In this document: positions 33,738-42,238 of the stretch, piece by piece
Position numbering within the stretch: the stretch's first letter is position 1
Layout: the number at the start of each line of letters is the position of its first letter
DNA from: QQWI01 sp964522015
GTDB taxonomy: Bacteria; Bacillota; Clostridia; Peptostreptococcales; Acidaminobacteraceae
DNA length: 64,000 bases
Direction: 5' to 3'
Assembly (NCBI GenBank): GCA_964522015.1
Contig: CAZFST010000001.1
Span: forward strand, 124,001 to 188,000
The notes under the pieces: generated by a model
Databases searched by the model: none
The model's input: only the letters and a program-made list of their open reading frames with translations
Told to the model about the DNA's origin: nothing
Translations under genes and position numbers: made by a program

Positions 33738-35173
33738 AATTAGCAGGATTGAAACCAGAACGCGTATTTTATTATTTTGAAATGTTAACGAAAATTCCAA
33801 GAGAGTCAGGAAACGAAAAGGCTGTTTCTGATTACTTGGTGGAAGCGGCAAGGGGCATGGGTCTTGAAGCCATTCAAGAACCAAGTTACAATGTGATTAT
33901 CAAAAAACCGGCTACACCTGGATACGAGGCTGTTGGCGGTGTTATTTTGCAGGGACACACAGATATGGTTTGCATTAAAAGAGAAGGGTCGACTTTTGAT
34001 TTCAACACGGATCCAATTGGGCTTATTGTTGATGGCGACTGGGTTAAGACTGTGGAAACAACCCTAGGCGCTGATAATGGTATCGCAGTGGCCATGGCCA
34101 TGGCCATTCTTGAAGATACTACCCTTGAGCATCCTGCTTTAACAGCTCTATTTACCTCTGCTGAAGAAACTGGTATGGATGGCGCAATTGCATTAAATCC
34201 AGAAAATATTCAAGGTAAAACCTTGATTAACCTTGATTCTGAAGAAGAAGGTGTTCTATTAGCCTCAAATGCTGGGGGTGTCAATGTTGATGTTAAAATC
34301 CCTGTTAAGTGGGTTTCTCATCAGTTGCCTTTAGCCTATGCCATTACCATTAAAGGCCTAAAGGGTGGTCATAGCGGTATCGAAATCGACAAAAATAGAG
34401 GCAATGCCATTAAATTAATGGGCCGTTTACTTGAACAACTGGATATCGAAAATTTAGCGGTTTTCGGTGTTTCTGGTGGCGAAAAAATGAATGCCATCGC
34501 TAAATTTTCAACGATTCATATGGCAACAGATGTTTCAGTCGCTGCTTTGGCTGAGGCTCTTGAGCCTATTGAAGCGATGTTTAAAGCCGAATATGCTGTT
34601 GCTGATGCTGATGTGCAGATTGAGTTTGTCTCTGTTGCAGCGCCTGAACTCGTTTGGAGTGATGAAACTCTTCATGGCGTGATGACTGCGATGCGACTAT
34701 TGCCTCAAGGTGTTCAAACCATGTCACAAAGTATCCAAGGGCTTGTAGAAAGTTCTAATAATATTGGGGTTTTGAAAAGCTCAGCTTCTGAAATCGTCTT
34801 TGTGAATGCGATTAGGTCTTCTGTTGGCTCATTAAAAGAGGAGATTGTCAACCGCACTGCAACCATTTCCACTCTAGTAGATGGTGATCATGTTCGTTAT
34901 GCGGATTATCCTGAGTGGCCTTACAGAATTGATTCTCCGGTTCGTGATTTAATGGTTGCGACTTATAAAGAGCTTTATGGTCAAGAAATGTTGGTTCATG
35001 CGATTCACGCAGGCTTAGAGTGTGGCTTGTTGTCTGAAAAACTTGGTGATTTGGATATGATTAGCCTTGGACCAAATATGCATGATGTGCATACCCCTGA
35101 TGAACGGGTTTGCATCTCGTCAACAGAGCGTGTTTATGGGTTTTTGGTTGAAGTTTTAAAACGTATGAAGTAA
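33734..35173 (+). CDS. pepD: Aminoacyl-histidine dipeptidase (M20C)
   Basis: A 479-residue cytosolic di-zinc peptidase of the PepD (carnosinase-like) family. The metal ligands are visible: QGHTDMVC, GADNGIAVAMAM, SAEETGMDG, NLDSEEEG and the C-terminal HAGLECGLL. The GHSGIEID segment marks the lid or dimer domain. It hydrolyses Xaa-His and other dipeptides. Length and motif order fit the family closely. It is coupled to msrC by a 4-base overlap and followed by a terminator. Confidence 0.93.
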   Translation: MKLAGLKPERVFYYFEMLTKIPRESGNEKAVSDYLVEAARGMGLEAIQEPSYNVIIKKPATPGYEAVGGVILQGHTDMVCIKREGSTFDFNTDPIGLIVDGDWVKTVETTLGADNGIAVAMAMAILEDTTLEHPALTALFTSAEETGMDGAIALNPENIQGKTLINLDSEEEGVLLASNAGGVNVDVKIPVKWVSHQLPLAYAITIKGLKGGHSGIEIDKNRGNAIKLMGRLLEQLDIENLAVFGVSGGEKMNAIAKFSTIHMATDVSVAALAEALEPIEAMFKAEYAVADADVQIEFVSVAAPELVWSDETLHGVMTAMRLLPQGVQTMSQSIQGLVESSNNIGVLKSSASEIVFVNAIRSSVGSLKEEIVNRTATISTLVDGDHVRYADYPEWPYRIDSPVRDLMVATYKELYGQEMLVHAIHAGLECGLLSEKLGDLDMISLGPNMHDVHTPDERVCISSTERVYGFLVEVLKRMK

Positions 35174-35242
35174 TTCTGTATACAAGTTTAAATCAATGGA
35201 TTAAATGAGTCAGCTTTCAATCATCAGAATAGATTAATTAGG

Positions 35243-35276
35243 AGAGATGACTTTTGGGTTGTCTCTTTTGGTTTTT
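35243..35276 (+). terminator. Intrinsic terminator after pepD
   Basis: AGAGATGAC pairs fully, with two G-U pairs, with GTTGTCTCT around a 6-base loop, followed by a T-rich tract. It ends the msrC-pepD unit, 70 bases after the pepD stop. Confidence 0.8.
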
Positions 35277-35451
35277 AGTCTTTGATTTGAGTTACAAAAG
35301 TAATTTTAATAATAAACGTACACAATAGACAGTTAGTTGTTTTATTTAAAGTTAACTAGGGTATTAAGAAAATAACAAATCGGTGTAATTAGCTATAATT
35401 GGAATATGAGGATTTGTTGATGAGACAAGTTACTGGAAGAGGGTAGCGGAA

Positions 35452-36714
35452 ATGGCGGCAAATCAAAGTGATAATTTTAAAAAAAATATGGCTGCAGTAC
35501 ATAAAACGGGAAGCCAAAACCTTCAAAAGTTTGAAGCTTCAAATCCAAGTGGTGGTGGCCAATCCTTAAAATCAATCATCCAACAGACGATTTCCATGAT
35601 TGATCAAAGTAAGATACAAATTTATTCTATTGTAGAAAGTAACCGCACTGAATACGAACAAATGAAACTTGAACTGGAGCGTTTAAAGCACGATGCAGAG
35701 ATTATCATTCAGCAGGTTGACACGTATGCAGTGAAAGATAAATTGATGAGGCAAAAACTTGCCGATATGCATAAGAATTTTAATCGATACAGTGAAGCAG
35801 AGGTTAAGTCATTTTACGGAAATGCTTCTGAAGTGAGATTTCAGTATCTCTCTAAACAAAATGAGGAAAAAGCATTGTTGGATAGACGCAATTCCATCGA
35901 GCTTTCAATCCGGAAATTTGCAGGTGTAATTAAAGATGCAGAACAGGTGATTCATCAAGTGTCCATTGCCATGGGTTTTTTGCAAGGGGAAATTTTCAAT
36001 GCTTTAGATGGTCTTTCGGCAAGTGATCGTATGGTGTTAGGAATACGAATCTTAGAAGCTCAAGAAAACGAACGAAAACGAATTGCCAGGGATATACACG
36101 ATGGTCCAGCACAAAATATGGCAAACGTGATTATGAAGGCTGATCTTTGTGAATATATGGCCAAAATTGATATGGCATCTGGCTTAAAAGAATTATCTGA
36201 ACTCAAAGTCATGGTAAGAGCTTCATTAAAGGAAGTCCGGGATATAATATTTGACCTGAGGCCCATGTCGCTGGATGATTTAGGGTTACAAGCAACCCTA
36301 GAGAGGTTGATTGAAAAGATACAGCATGAGAAAAAAGTTGGGATTTCCTTAGTTGTAAAAAGTGGTCCCGTTGTACCCGAACAAATTATAACGGTTGGAT
36401 TATATAGAATTGCACAAGAAATTATAAATAACATCATTAAACATGCAGGTGCTACAACCATTAAAATGCTTTTAGAGTATGGGACTAAGTATATTAGATT
36501 GATTGTCGTAAACGACGGCAAAGGATTTAACGTGGAAGAGACATTAGCTCGTGTCAAAGAAGAAGGAAAATCATTTGGATTGGTGGGCATGATGGAGCGG
36601 ATAGAACAGCTAGGTGGGACCATCGATATACAATCAACTCTGGAAACGGGGTCGCAATTTAGAGTGATGCTACCAGTCAATAGAGAGGTACTTAAAGATG
36701 GACAGATTGACTAG
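35452..36714 (+). CDS. DegS-like cytoplasmic sensor histidine kinase
   Basis: A 420-residue soluble kinase without membrane segments. An N-terminal region (about 1-185) is largely coiled coil, as in DegS. A HisKA_3 dimerisation domain carries the phosphorylated His in RKRIARDIHDGPAQN, and the HATPase domain ends with VNDGKGFN and GLVGMMERIEQLGG. It would phosphorylate the response regulator whose gene overlaps by 17 bases. Its place directly before the Tad pilus genes suggests control of adhesion or surface colonisation. A good AT-rich minus-ten (TATAAT) lies about 60 bases upstream. Confidence 0.9.
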   Translation: MAANQSDNFKKNMAAVHKTGSQNLQKFEASNPSGGGQSLKSIIQQTISMIDQSKIQIYSIVESNRTEYEQMKLELERLKHDAEIIIQQVDTYAVKDKLMRQKLADMHKNFNRYSEAEVKSFYGNASEVRFQYLSKQNEEKALLDRRNSIELSIRKFAGVIKDAEQVIHQVSIAMGFLQGEIFNALDGLSASDRMVLGIRILEAQENERKRIARDIHDGPAQNMANVIMKADLCEYMAKIDMASGLKELSELKVMVRASLKEVRDIIFDLRPMSLDDLGLQATLERLIEKIQHEKKVGISLVVKSGPVVPEQIITVGLYRIAQEIINNIIKHAGATTIKMLLEYGTKYIRLIVVNDGKGFNVEETLARVKEEGKSFGLVGMMERIEQLGGTIDIQSTLETGSQFRVMLPVNREVLKDGQID

Positions 36715-37375
36715 GGTTGTGCTTGTTGACGATCATGAATTAATACGTGAGGGCTTAAAGCGAATTTTAGAATGTGATACTCAGATAAAAGTGGTAGGGG
36801 ATGCTGCTAATGGACTTGATGGGTTGCTTTTGATCCAAACATTACGCCCAGATATCGTCATAGCGGATATGAATATGCCGAAGATGTCAGGGTATGAATT
36901 GTTGGTAGAACTGAGGCGCCAAGGGGTTTCTACAAAAATTATACTATTGACCATCGAAAATCAGAGAGAAATTTTAGAAAAGTGCATAGAAGCAGGTGCA
37001 GAGGGGTATATATTAAAGGAATCAGCTGGACAAGAGATTTTTAAGGCTATTCAACAAGTAATGAGTGGTGAAAGTTACATTGATCCAGTTTTAGTCAGCA
37101 TGTTATTTGGGAGATTGCGAAAATCACATAAGGCACAAACTCAGGAGAATCCCTTATCTCAATTGACTGGCAGAGAACTTGATGTTTTGCTTCACATGAC
37201 ACTTGGAAAGACCAATCGAGAAATCGGTCAGACTCTCTATTTGGCAGAGAAGACAATCAAAAATCATACCACAGTCATTTACAGAAAGTTGCAAGTGAAA
37301 GACCGAGTTAATGCCATTTTATGTGCAGTTGAGAATCAAATCAGGACTTTCGTCCCCCAAGACAAGGACCATTAG
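36698..37375 (+). CDS. DegU/NarL-like response regulator
   Basis: A 225-residue regulator. The receiver domain has the acid pair in VLVDDHELIREG, the phosphorylated Asp in IVIADMNMPKMSG and Lys in EGYILKES. The LuxR-type helix-turn-helix (about 155-215) is LTGRELDVLLHMTLGKTN followed by EKTIKNHTTVIYRKL. Its start lies inside the end of the kinase gene, so the two are translationally coupled partners. It precedes the flp pilin gene by 76 bases; that spacer has no clear terminator, so the pilus genes may be read from the same transcript. Confidence 0.92.
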   Translation: MDRLTRVVLVDDHELIREGLKRILECDTQIKVVGDAANGLDGLLLIQTLRPDIVIADMNMPKMSGYELLVELRRQGVSTKIILLTIENQREILEKCIEAGAEGYILKESAGQEIFKAIQQVMSGESYIDPVLVSMLFGRLRKSHKAQTQENPLSQLTGRELDVLLHMTLGKTNREIGQTLYLAEKTIKNHTTVIYRKLQVKDRVNAILCAVENQIRTFVPQDKDH

Positions 37376-37451
37376 GTTATGACAGCAGATGGGGATTGGG
37401 GTGTATGATAAAGATGTCAATAAGATGAAAACAACTTTAGGAGGTAATTTT

Positions 37452-37625
37452 ATGATGATGAATCTAATGCAGGCATGGCGAAAATTTGCTAGGGATGTAA
37501 AAGGTCAAGGTATGGTAGAATATGCACTACTAGTTGGTTTGATTGCTATTGTTGTCATCGTTGCCTTGGTCCTTTTGGGTCCAGCTATTGCAAATATGTT
37601 TAATGATATTACAAATGCACTTTAA
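37452..37625 (+). CDS. flp: Flp/Fap-type pilin
   Basis: A 57-residue class IVb prepilin. After a short basic leader comes the processing site KGQG followed by MVEYALLVGLIAIVV, with Glu and Tyr at the family positions and a hydrophobic helix. The leader must be cut by a TadV/CpaA-type peptidase, which is not in this window. The start at 37452 has AGGAGG 8 bases upstream, much better than the earlier in-frame ATG. It is the first structural gene of the Tad locus, and a hairpin follows it. Confidence 0.92.
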   Translation: MMMNLMQAWRKFARDVKGQGMVEYALLVGLIAIVVIVALVLLGPAIANMFNDITNAL

Positions 37626-37652
37626 GCAGCTTGATTCAATCCTTTATTTAAC

Positions 37653-37680
37653 ATGGCTGTCTCGGGTTAGAGGCAGCCAT
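37653..37680 (+). terminator. Hairpin between flp and tadE
   Basis: ATGGCTGTCT and AGGCAGCCAT form a 10-base stem (one mismatch) with an 8-base loop and no strong T-run. Such a stem after a pilin gene may stabilise the pilin message or attenuate downstream genes. Confidence 0.55.
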
Positions 37681-37702
37681 CTTACATATGGAGGCAAATG
37701 TC

Positions 37703-38092
37703 ATGTTAAGAAAAAGTAAACTTAAAGGTCAATCCGTGGTCGAATTTGCATTGATTGTCCCTGTGTTGCTGTTAATATTGATTGGCGTTATGGAGTTTGC
37801 GCTCCTATTGAATAGCTATTTAATTGTACAGGCAACAGCTAGGGATGTTGTGAGACAAATCAGCGTTGGCGGTTCAGACGCCACTGTGATTGCGGCAACC
37901 CTTGCAAATGTCACTGGTATTGATTCTGCAGAGTTGACCATAACATTGTCTCCTGTACAAGCCAGTCGATCACGGGGTGATGCAGTGACCGCCAGTTTGA
38001 CCTATAACCATGAAATTATAACACCATTCTTATCCCTTATATTAGGTCAGACACAGACTTGGGTAATCGAAGCCACCATGCGTGTAGAATAG
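37703..38092 (+). CDS. TadE-like pseudopilin
   Basis: A 129-residue protein with the TadE pattern: a basic leader, then KGQSVVEFALIVPVLLLIL, where Glu follows the processing Gly region, and one membrane helix. Such minor pilins are processed by the same peptidase as Flp and take part in pilus assembly. The start at 37703 has GGAGG 8 bases upstream. It lies downstream of flp across a hairpin and 79 bases before the first TadG-like gene. Confidence 0.88.
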   Translation: MLRKSKLKGQSVVEFALIVPVLLLILIGVMEFALLLNSYLIVQATARDVVRQISVGGSDATVIAATLANVTGIDSAELTITLSPVQASRSRGDAVTASLTYNHEIITPFLSLILGQTQTWVIEATMRVE

Positions 38093-38171
38093 GCGCCACA
38101 TGGAGGCAGGACAAAGGGGCTGTGGGTGAAGCAAAGATTGTGCCGCAGCGACAGGACTGGAGGCTGTTATC

Positions 38172-39074
38172 ATGATGAATGGGAAGATCAATCAGAAACG
38201 TCATAGAGCTCAGGTGTCAATCATCGTTGCTGTAGGAATCAGTATTTTACTTGGAGCTACCGCCGTTGTGGCGGATTATGGGTTGGCTGTCATAACAAAG
38301 GCGCGGTTGCAATATGCCTTGGATGCCGCCGTTTTGGCCGGTGCACAGGATTTAATGGTATCAGGGTCTTTGGCACAAACCTCAGCAGAAACCTACTTAC
38401 AATTGAATGGCGTTACTCTACAGGAGGCGACCATCGTTGTAGATGTTGCAAATAAAAAAATATCTGGACAAGCAACCCGTGGCATCAACACCATTTTTGC
38501 TCGATTTGTCGGCATCGATTCAGTGGTGTTGAGTGCGTCAAGTGAAGCAATCATTGGTGTAGCGAGCAGTGTATCTGGAGGATTAAGACCCTATGGGATT
38601 GTGGATAAATATTATGAATTCGGTGAAATGATGACGCTTAAGCAAGATGAATCATATCATGGCAATTACGGAGCAGTAGCATTAGGCGGTGGCGGCGCAC
38701 AAGTGTTAAACGACAATGCCATCAACGGCTATAATGGGACAATTAAAATTGGTGATTTGATTGACACAGAACCTGGTAACATGACAAGTGTTGTCAATGA
38801 TATCAGAGAACGACTATTGCTTGATTCGAGCACGTGGGAAAATTACACAAAAGAATCCTATCGGGTCTGGACTGTTCCTATCGTGGATTCCATGGTAGTG
38901 AGCGGTAGAAAAACCGTTACTGTCATGGGCTTCGCTTCTATATTTGTCGAAGATATTGTTAAAGCCAATGGGAAAATGGAAATTGTTGGACGGTTTATTA
39001 AATTCGTCGGATCGGGAGAATTGGATACAAGTGCCGATGATTTCGGTGTCTATGCTGTTAAATTAATCCACTAA
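38172..39074 (+). CDS. TadG-like membrane-anchored protein, copy 1
   Basis: A 300-residue protein. A basic start (KINQKRHRAQ) and a single membrane helix (VSIIVAVGISILLGATAVVA) are followed by DYGLAVITKARLQYALDAAVLAGAQ, the conserved TadE/TadG-like segment. The rest is an external beta-rich domain. Most of its length matches the next gene closely (LKQD/LKSD, SYHGNYG, GTIKIGD, GSGELD, DDFGVYAVKL), so the two arose by duplication. The start ATG follows GGAGG. A minor surface part of the Tad pilus is the likely role. Confidence 0.85.
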   Translation: MMNGKINQKRHRAQVSIIVAVGISILLGATAVVADYGLAVITKARLQYALDAAVLAGAQDLMVSGSLAQTSAETYLQLNGVTLQEATIVVDVANKKISGQATRGINTIFARFVGIDSVVLSASSEAIIGVASSVSGGLRPYGIVDKYYEFGEMMTLKQDESYHGNYGAVALGGGGAQVLNDNAINGYNGTIKIGDLIDTEPGNMTSVVNDIRERLLLDSSTWENYTKESYRVWTVPIVDSMVVSGRKTVTVMGFASIFVEDIVKANGKMEIVGRFIKFVGSGELDTSADDFGVYAVKLIH

Positions 39075-39145
39075 GAGTGGTCAAAAAAAGCTGCCAAGGG
39101 TTTATTCAAGAGAATAAGAGGGCGGCAGAATCGGAGACCTTTATC

Positions 39146-40048
39146 ATGATGATAGTGAAAATCAATCAGAAACGTCAAAAGGCTCAGGTATCGATAATCG
39201 TCGCTGTCGGCATCAGCATCTTGCTTGGTATGGTCTCCTTGGTTGCGGATTACGGCATTGCTTCTGTTACTAAGAATAGGATGCAATATGCGTTAGATGC
39301 TGCTGTCTTGGCCGGTGCGCAGGACCTCATGATGTCTGGGGCTTTGGCACAAACATCTGCACAAACCTACTTGCAATTGAATGGGGTTACTCTACAAGAT
39401 GCGACAATAATTGTAGATGTTGCAAATAAAAAAATTGCTGGGCAAGCGACCCGTCGTATCGACACCTTTTTTGCTCGATTTATCGGCGTCGATTCGGTGG
39501 TGCTAAATGCATCCAGTGAAGCAATTATTGGGGCAGCTAAAAGTGTGTCCGGAGGATTAAGACCCTATGCTGTTGAAGATCGCTATTTTGAATTTGGTGA
39601 AGTGATGACACTAAAGAGTGATAAATCATATCATGGAAACTATGGTACAGTGGCCCTTGGCGGCAATGGTGCCAATGTTTTACGAGATAATGCCTTAAAT
39701 GGTTATAGCGGCACCATAAAGATTGGTGATCAAATTGATACAGAACCTGGTAATATGGCCGGTGTTGTCAACGCCATAAAAGCCCGACTATCTCAAGATC
39801 CAAGTACATGGGAAAACTATACGAAAAATTCATTTCGAGTGTGGACGATTCCGGTTGTTGATAGCTTGGAAGTAAGTGGTAGAAAGTACGTCACAGTGAC
39901 GGGATTTGCTTCAGTGTTTGTCCAAGATGTGGTTAGCAAGAGTGGGAAAATGGAAATTACAGGCCGATTTATACGATTTGTCGGATCCGGTGAATTGGAT
40001 GCAAGTGCTGATGATTTCGGTGTGTATGCTGTTAAATTAGTTCATTAA
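39146..40048 (+). CDS. TadG-like membrane-anchored protein, copy 2
   Basis: A 300-residue paralogue of the preceding gene with the same domain order and the same C-terminus (SADDFGVYAVKL). I judge roughly 70% of residues identical by eye. The start at 39146 is aligned with that of copy 1 and has CGGAGA upstream; the frame is open further back to 39077. Both copies are intact. They could form a heteromer, or one may have specialised. It is followed by cpaB after 10 bases. Confidence 0.85.
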   Translation: MMIVKINQKRQKAQVSIIVAVGISILLGMVSLVADYGIASVTKNRMQYALDAAVLAGAQDLMMSGALAQTSAQTYLQLNGVTLQDATIIVDVANKKIAGQATRRIDTFFARFIGVDSVVLNASSEAIIGAAKSVSGGLRPYAVEDRYFEFGEVMTLKSDKSYHGNYGTVALGGNGANVLRDNALNGYSGTIKIGDQIDTEPGNMAGVVNAIKARLSQDPSTWENYTKNSFRVWTIPVVDSLEVSGRKYVTVTGFASVFVQDVVSKSGKMEITGRFIRFVGSGELDASADDFGVYAVKLVH

Positions 40049-40058
40049 GGAGGGGGAT

Positions 40059-41045
40059 ATGCGGCAATTCAGAAAGATTCTATTGGTGGTCGCGGTGCTA
40101 TTCTCATTAATTTTAAGTGTTACAGTATATTTGTATCTTGAAAAACAAGCAGCAAATAAGCCCCTTGAGGATCAACTTTTTACAATTTATGTTGCTGCTG
40201 TTGAAATACCAGAGCGGACTTTGATTTTAGAGAATATGTTGAAACGAATTAATGTTAAAGACCAGGTTCTTTATCAAGATGCGATCAATGAGCCCAAAGA
40301 CATCGTCGGAAAATACGCAAAAGAAACGATTTTTATAGGTGAAACATTCAAACAAAGACGGCTAATGGAAGATTCAACAGATGAGATTAGCTTAAAATTG
40401 ACCGATACCTTCAGAGCTATGTCATTGACTGTAACTCAAGGCTCTGGGGTTAGCGATCTAGTGAAAGTGGGAGATTGGATCGATGTTGTTGTGACTCTAC
40501 CAGAACTTAAAGAAGGCGAGCGCTTGATTCGCCCGAATATTTCTAAAATTGTGCTGCAACATCTTGAGGTCATTGCGGTGAATCGCTTGCGTACCCGTGA
40601 TGAAACCTATAATGCTGAAATTGTACCGAGTTATACCTTGACCCTATCAATTCCAGTATTTCAAGTGGAACAATTTGTATTGGCTCAATCTGTCGGAACT
40701 CTTCAAGTGGCTTTAAGGCCATATGATTCCGATACCCTTTATCAAACAAAAGGTGCCATATGGGAAGACTTGTTAGTGGATGATTTTGGACGCATTAAAG
40801 ATTTGTTCCCCCAGTATAATATTGAAAGCGTCAAAGACAAAGCAAGTGTACCAGTCGAGATTGAACAATATAAGTATTATACTGTTAAATATGGAGATTC
40901 ACTCCGCAGTATTGCAAAGGCATTTTATGGTGATGAAAACAAATTCAAGATCATTCAAGAAGTGAATCAAATAGAAGACGAGAATATTATTTCACCTGGG
41001 ATGGCTATAAAAATACCCGTACTTGAAAAGGGGAACGGTGGCTAA
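40059..41045 (+). CDS. cpaB: CpaB/RcpC-like pilus assembly protein with C-terminal LysM domain
   Basis: A 328-residue protein. One N-terminal membrane helix (about 7-28) is followed by the SAF domain (about 42-110, VAAVEIPERTLILENML to GKYAKETIFIGE) and the CpaB middle domain (about 120-225). The last 55 residues form a LysM domain (YYTVKYGDSLRSIAKAFYGD to ISPGMAIKIPV). LysM binds peptidoglycan, so the fusion would fix the pilus to the wall of a single-membrane cell, where no secretin exists. The start ATG has AAGGAGGGG upstream. Confidence 0.88.
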   Translation: MRQFRKILLVVAVLFSLILSVTVYLYLEKQAANKPLEDQLFTIYVAAVEIPERTLILENMLKRINVKDQVLYQDAINEPKDIVGKYAKETIFIGETFKQRRLMEDSTDEISLKLTDTFRAMSLTVTQGSGVSDLVKVGDWIDVVVTLPELKEGERLIRPNISKIVLQHLEVIAVNRLRTRDETYNAEIVPSYTLTLSIPVFQVEQFVLAQSVGTLQVALRPYDSDTLYQTKGAIWEDLLVDDFGRIKDLFPQYNIESVKDKASVPVEIEQYKYYTVKYGDSLRSIAKAFYGDENKFKIIQEVNQIEDENIISPGMAIKIPVLEKGNGG

Positions 41046-41046
41046 A

Positions 41047-42234
41047 ATGACCAATCAATCAACGGACAATAAGAATTTTAAGATTAAAGTGTTGGTGGCT
41101 GATGATATTGCTGAAACTCGAAAACTCATCATCAGACTTTTGGGAATGTCAGAGCGATTCGAAGTTGTAGGAGAGGTTGAAAACGGGCAGGAAGTTATTG
41201 ATTTTATGGATACTGGCAGTGCTGATATCGTGTTAATGGATATCAATATGCCGATTTTAAACGGACTTGAAGCCACACGACTTCTGGGTGTTGAACATCC
41301 AGAAGTACTTGTGGTTATTATGTCTGTTCAAAGTGAAAATGAGTATCTGAAAAAAGCCATGCATTATGGCGCTAAAGAATACATCATTAAACCTTTCAAT
41401 TTTGAAATATTGACCCAAACATTAGAAGATACTTATAAAGAATATCACGGCCGCGCAATTCCAGTGCAAGCGATAGACTCTCCTCAGCTTGTTGAAGGGT
41501 CAATAATCAGTCTATTCAGCACAAAAGGCGGGGTAGGAAAAACATTTATAGCGTCACAGCTGGCGATGTTGCTTTCGCAAAAGCATAAAAAAAGAGTGTT
41601 GATGATAGATGGGGATCTTCAGTTTGGAGATCTTGGTCTTGTCCTCGGCGTTAAAAATCAGCCGAATTTATCAGAACTCTATGAGCAAAAAAGGGAATTG
41701 ACCTATGATCTAATCAAGCTCCATCTCATCAATTACAGTGATGGCTTGGAGCTATTGCTTGCACCAGGTAGACCAGAACAAGCTGAAGGCATTCCAAAAG
41801 AGTTTGTTGAAGCGATTCTCATGATTTGTAAAAAACATTTTGATATTATCATCTGTGATCTTGGTGTCAATTACAATGAGACTACTTTGATGATATTGGA
41901 TCAAAGTTTAATGATTTATCTCATTACCCAACCGTCTGTTAGTGCTATACATCATACTAAACTGGGTCTGGAAGTCATGCAAACCCTGAATTATAGCAGT
42001 GGTAAGGTCAAACTGATTCTCAATCAGACCTATAAAGGCTCTGGTATATCTCAAAAGGAAATAGAAACGGTTTTAGGGCACGCCATTACATTTGAGCTAT
42101 CGGAAGATATTCAATCTGTAAGAGAGAGTGTTAATCAAGGGCAACCAATGGCAATACATAAACGTTTCAATCCATCAAAATTATCAAAACAGTTGAATCT
42201 TTTAGCGACTTATACACTCGCCCAGAAGGAGTAA
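41047..42234 (+). CDS. cpaE: TadZ/CpaE-like protein: receiver domain plus MinD-type ATPase
   Basis: A 395-residue cytoplasmic protein. An intact-looking receiver domain (about 10-130) has VLVADDIAETRK, the phosphorylated Asp in IVLMDINMPILNG and Lys in AKEYIIKPF. A MinD/ParA ATPase (about 155-390) has the deviant Walker A STKGGVGKTFIA. TadZ places the pilus machine at a pole or site. Many TadZ receivers have lost the Asp; here it is kept, so phosphorylation could control localisation. The start at 41047 is next to the cpaB stop. Confidence 0.9.
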   Translation: MTNQSTDNKNFKIKVLVADDIAETRKLIIRLLGMSERFEVVGEVENGQEVIDFMDTGSADIVLMDINMPILNGLEATRLLGVEHPEVLVVIMSVQSENEYLKKAMHYGAKEYIIKPFNFEILTQTLEDTYKEYHGRAIPVQAIDSPQLVEGSIISLFSTKGGVGKTFIASQLAMLLSQKHKKRVLMIDGDLQFGDLGLVLGVKNQPNLSELYEQKRELTYDLIKLHLINYSDGLELLLAPGRPEQAEGIPKEFVEAILMICKKHFDIIICDLGVNYNETTLMILDQSLMIYLITQPSVSAIHHTKLGLEVMQTLNYSSGKVKLILNQTYKGSGISQKEIETVLGHAITFELSEDIQSVRESVNQGQPMAIHKRFNPSKLSKQLNLLATYTLAQKE

Positions 42235-42238
42235 TCTT

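Noticed and set aside
35174..37451. c-di-GMP riboswitch controlling the Tad locus
   Set aside because: I looked for the conserved GEMM aptamer blocks in the gaps before the kinase gene and before flp and did not see them.
38093..38171. Gap between tadE and the first tadG-like gene as a decayed gene
   Set aside because: It is only 79 bases, with no recognisable coding remnant.
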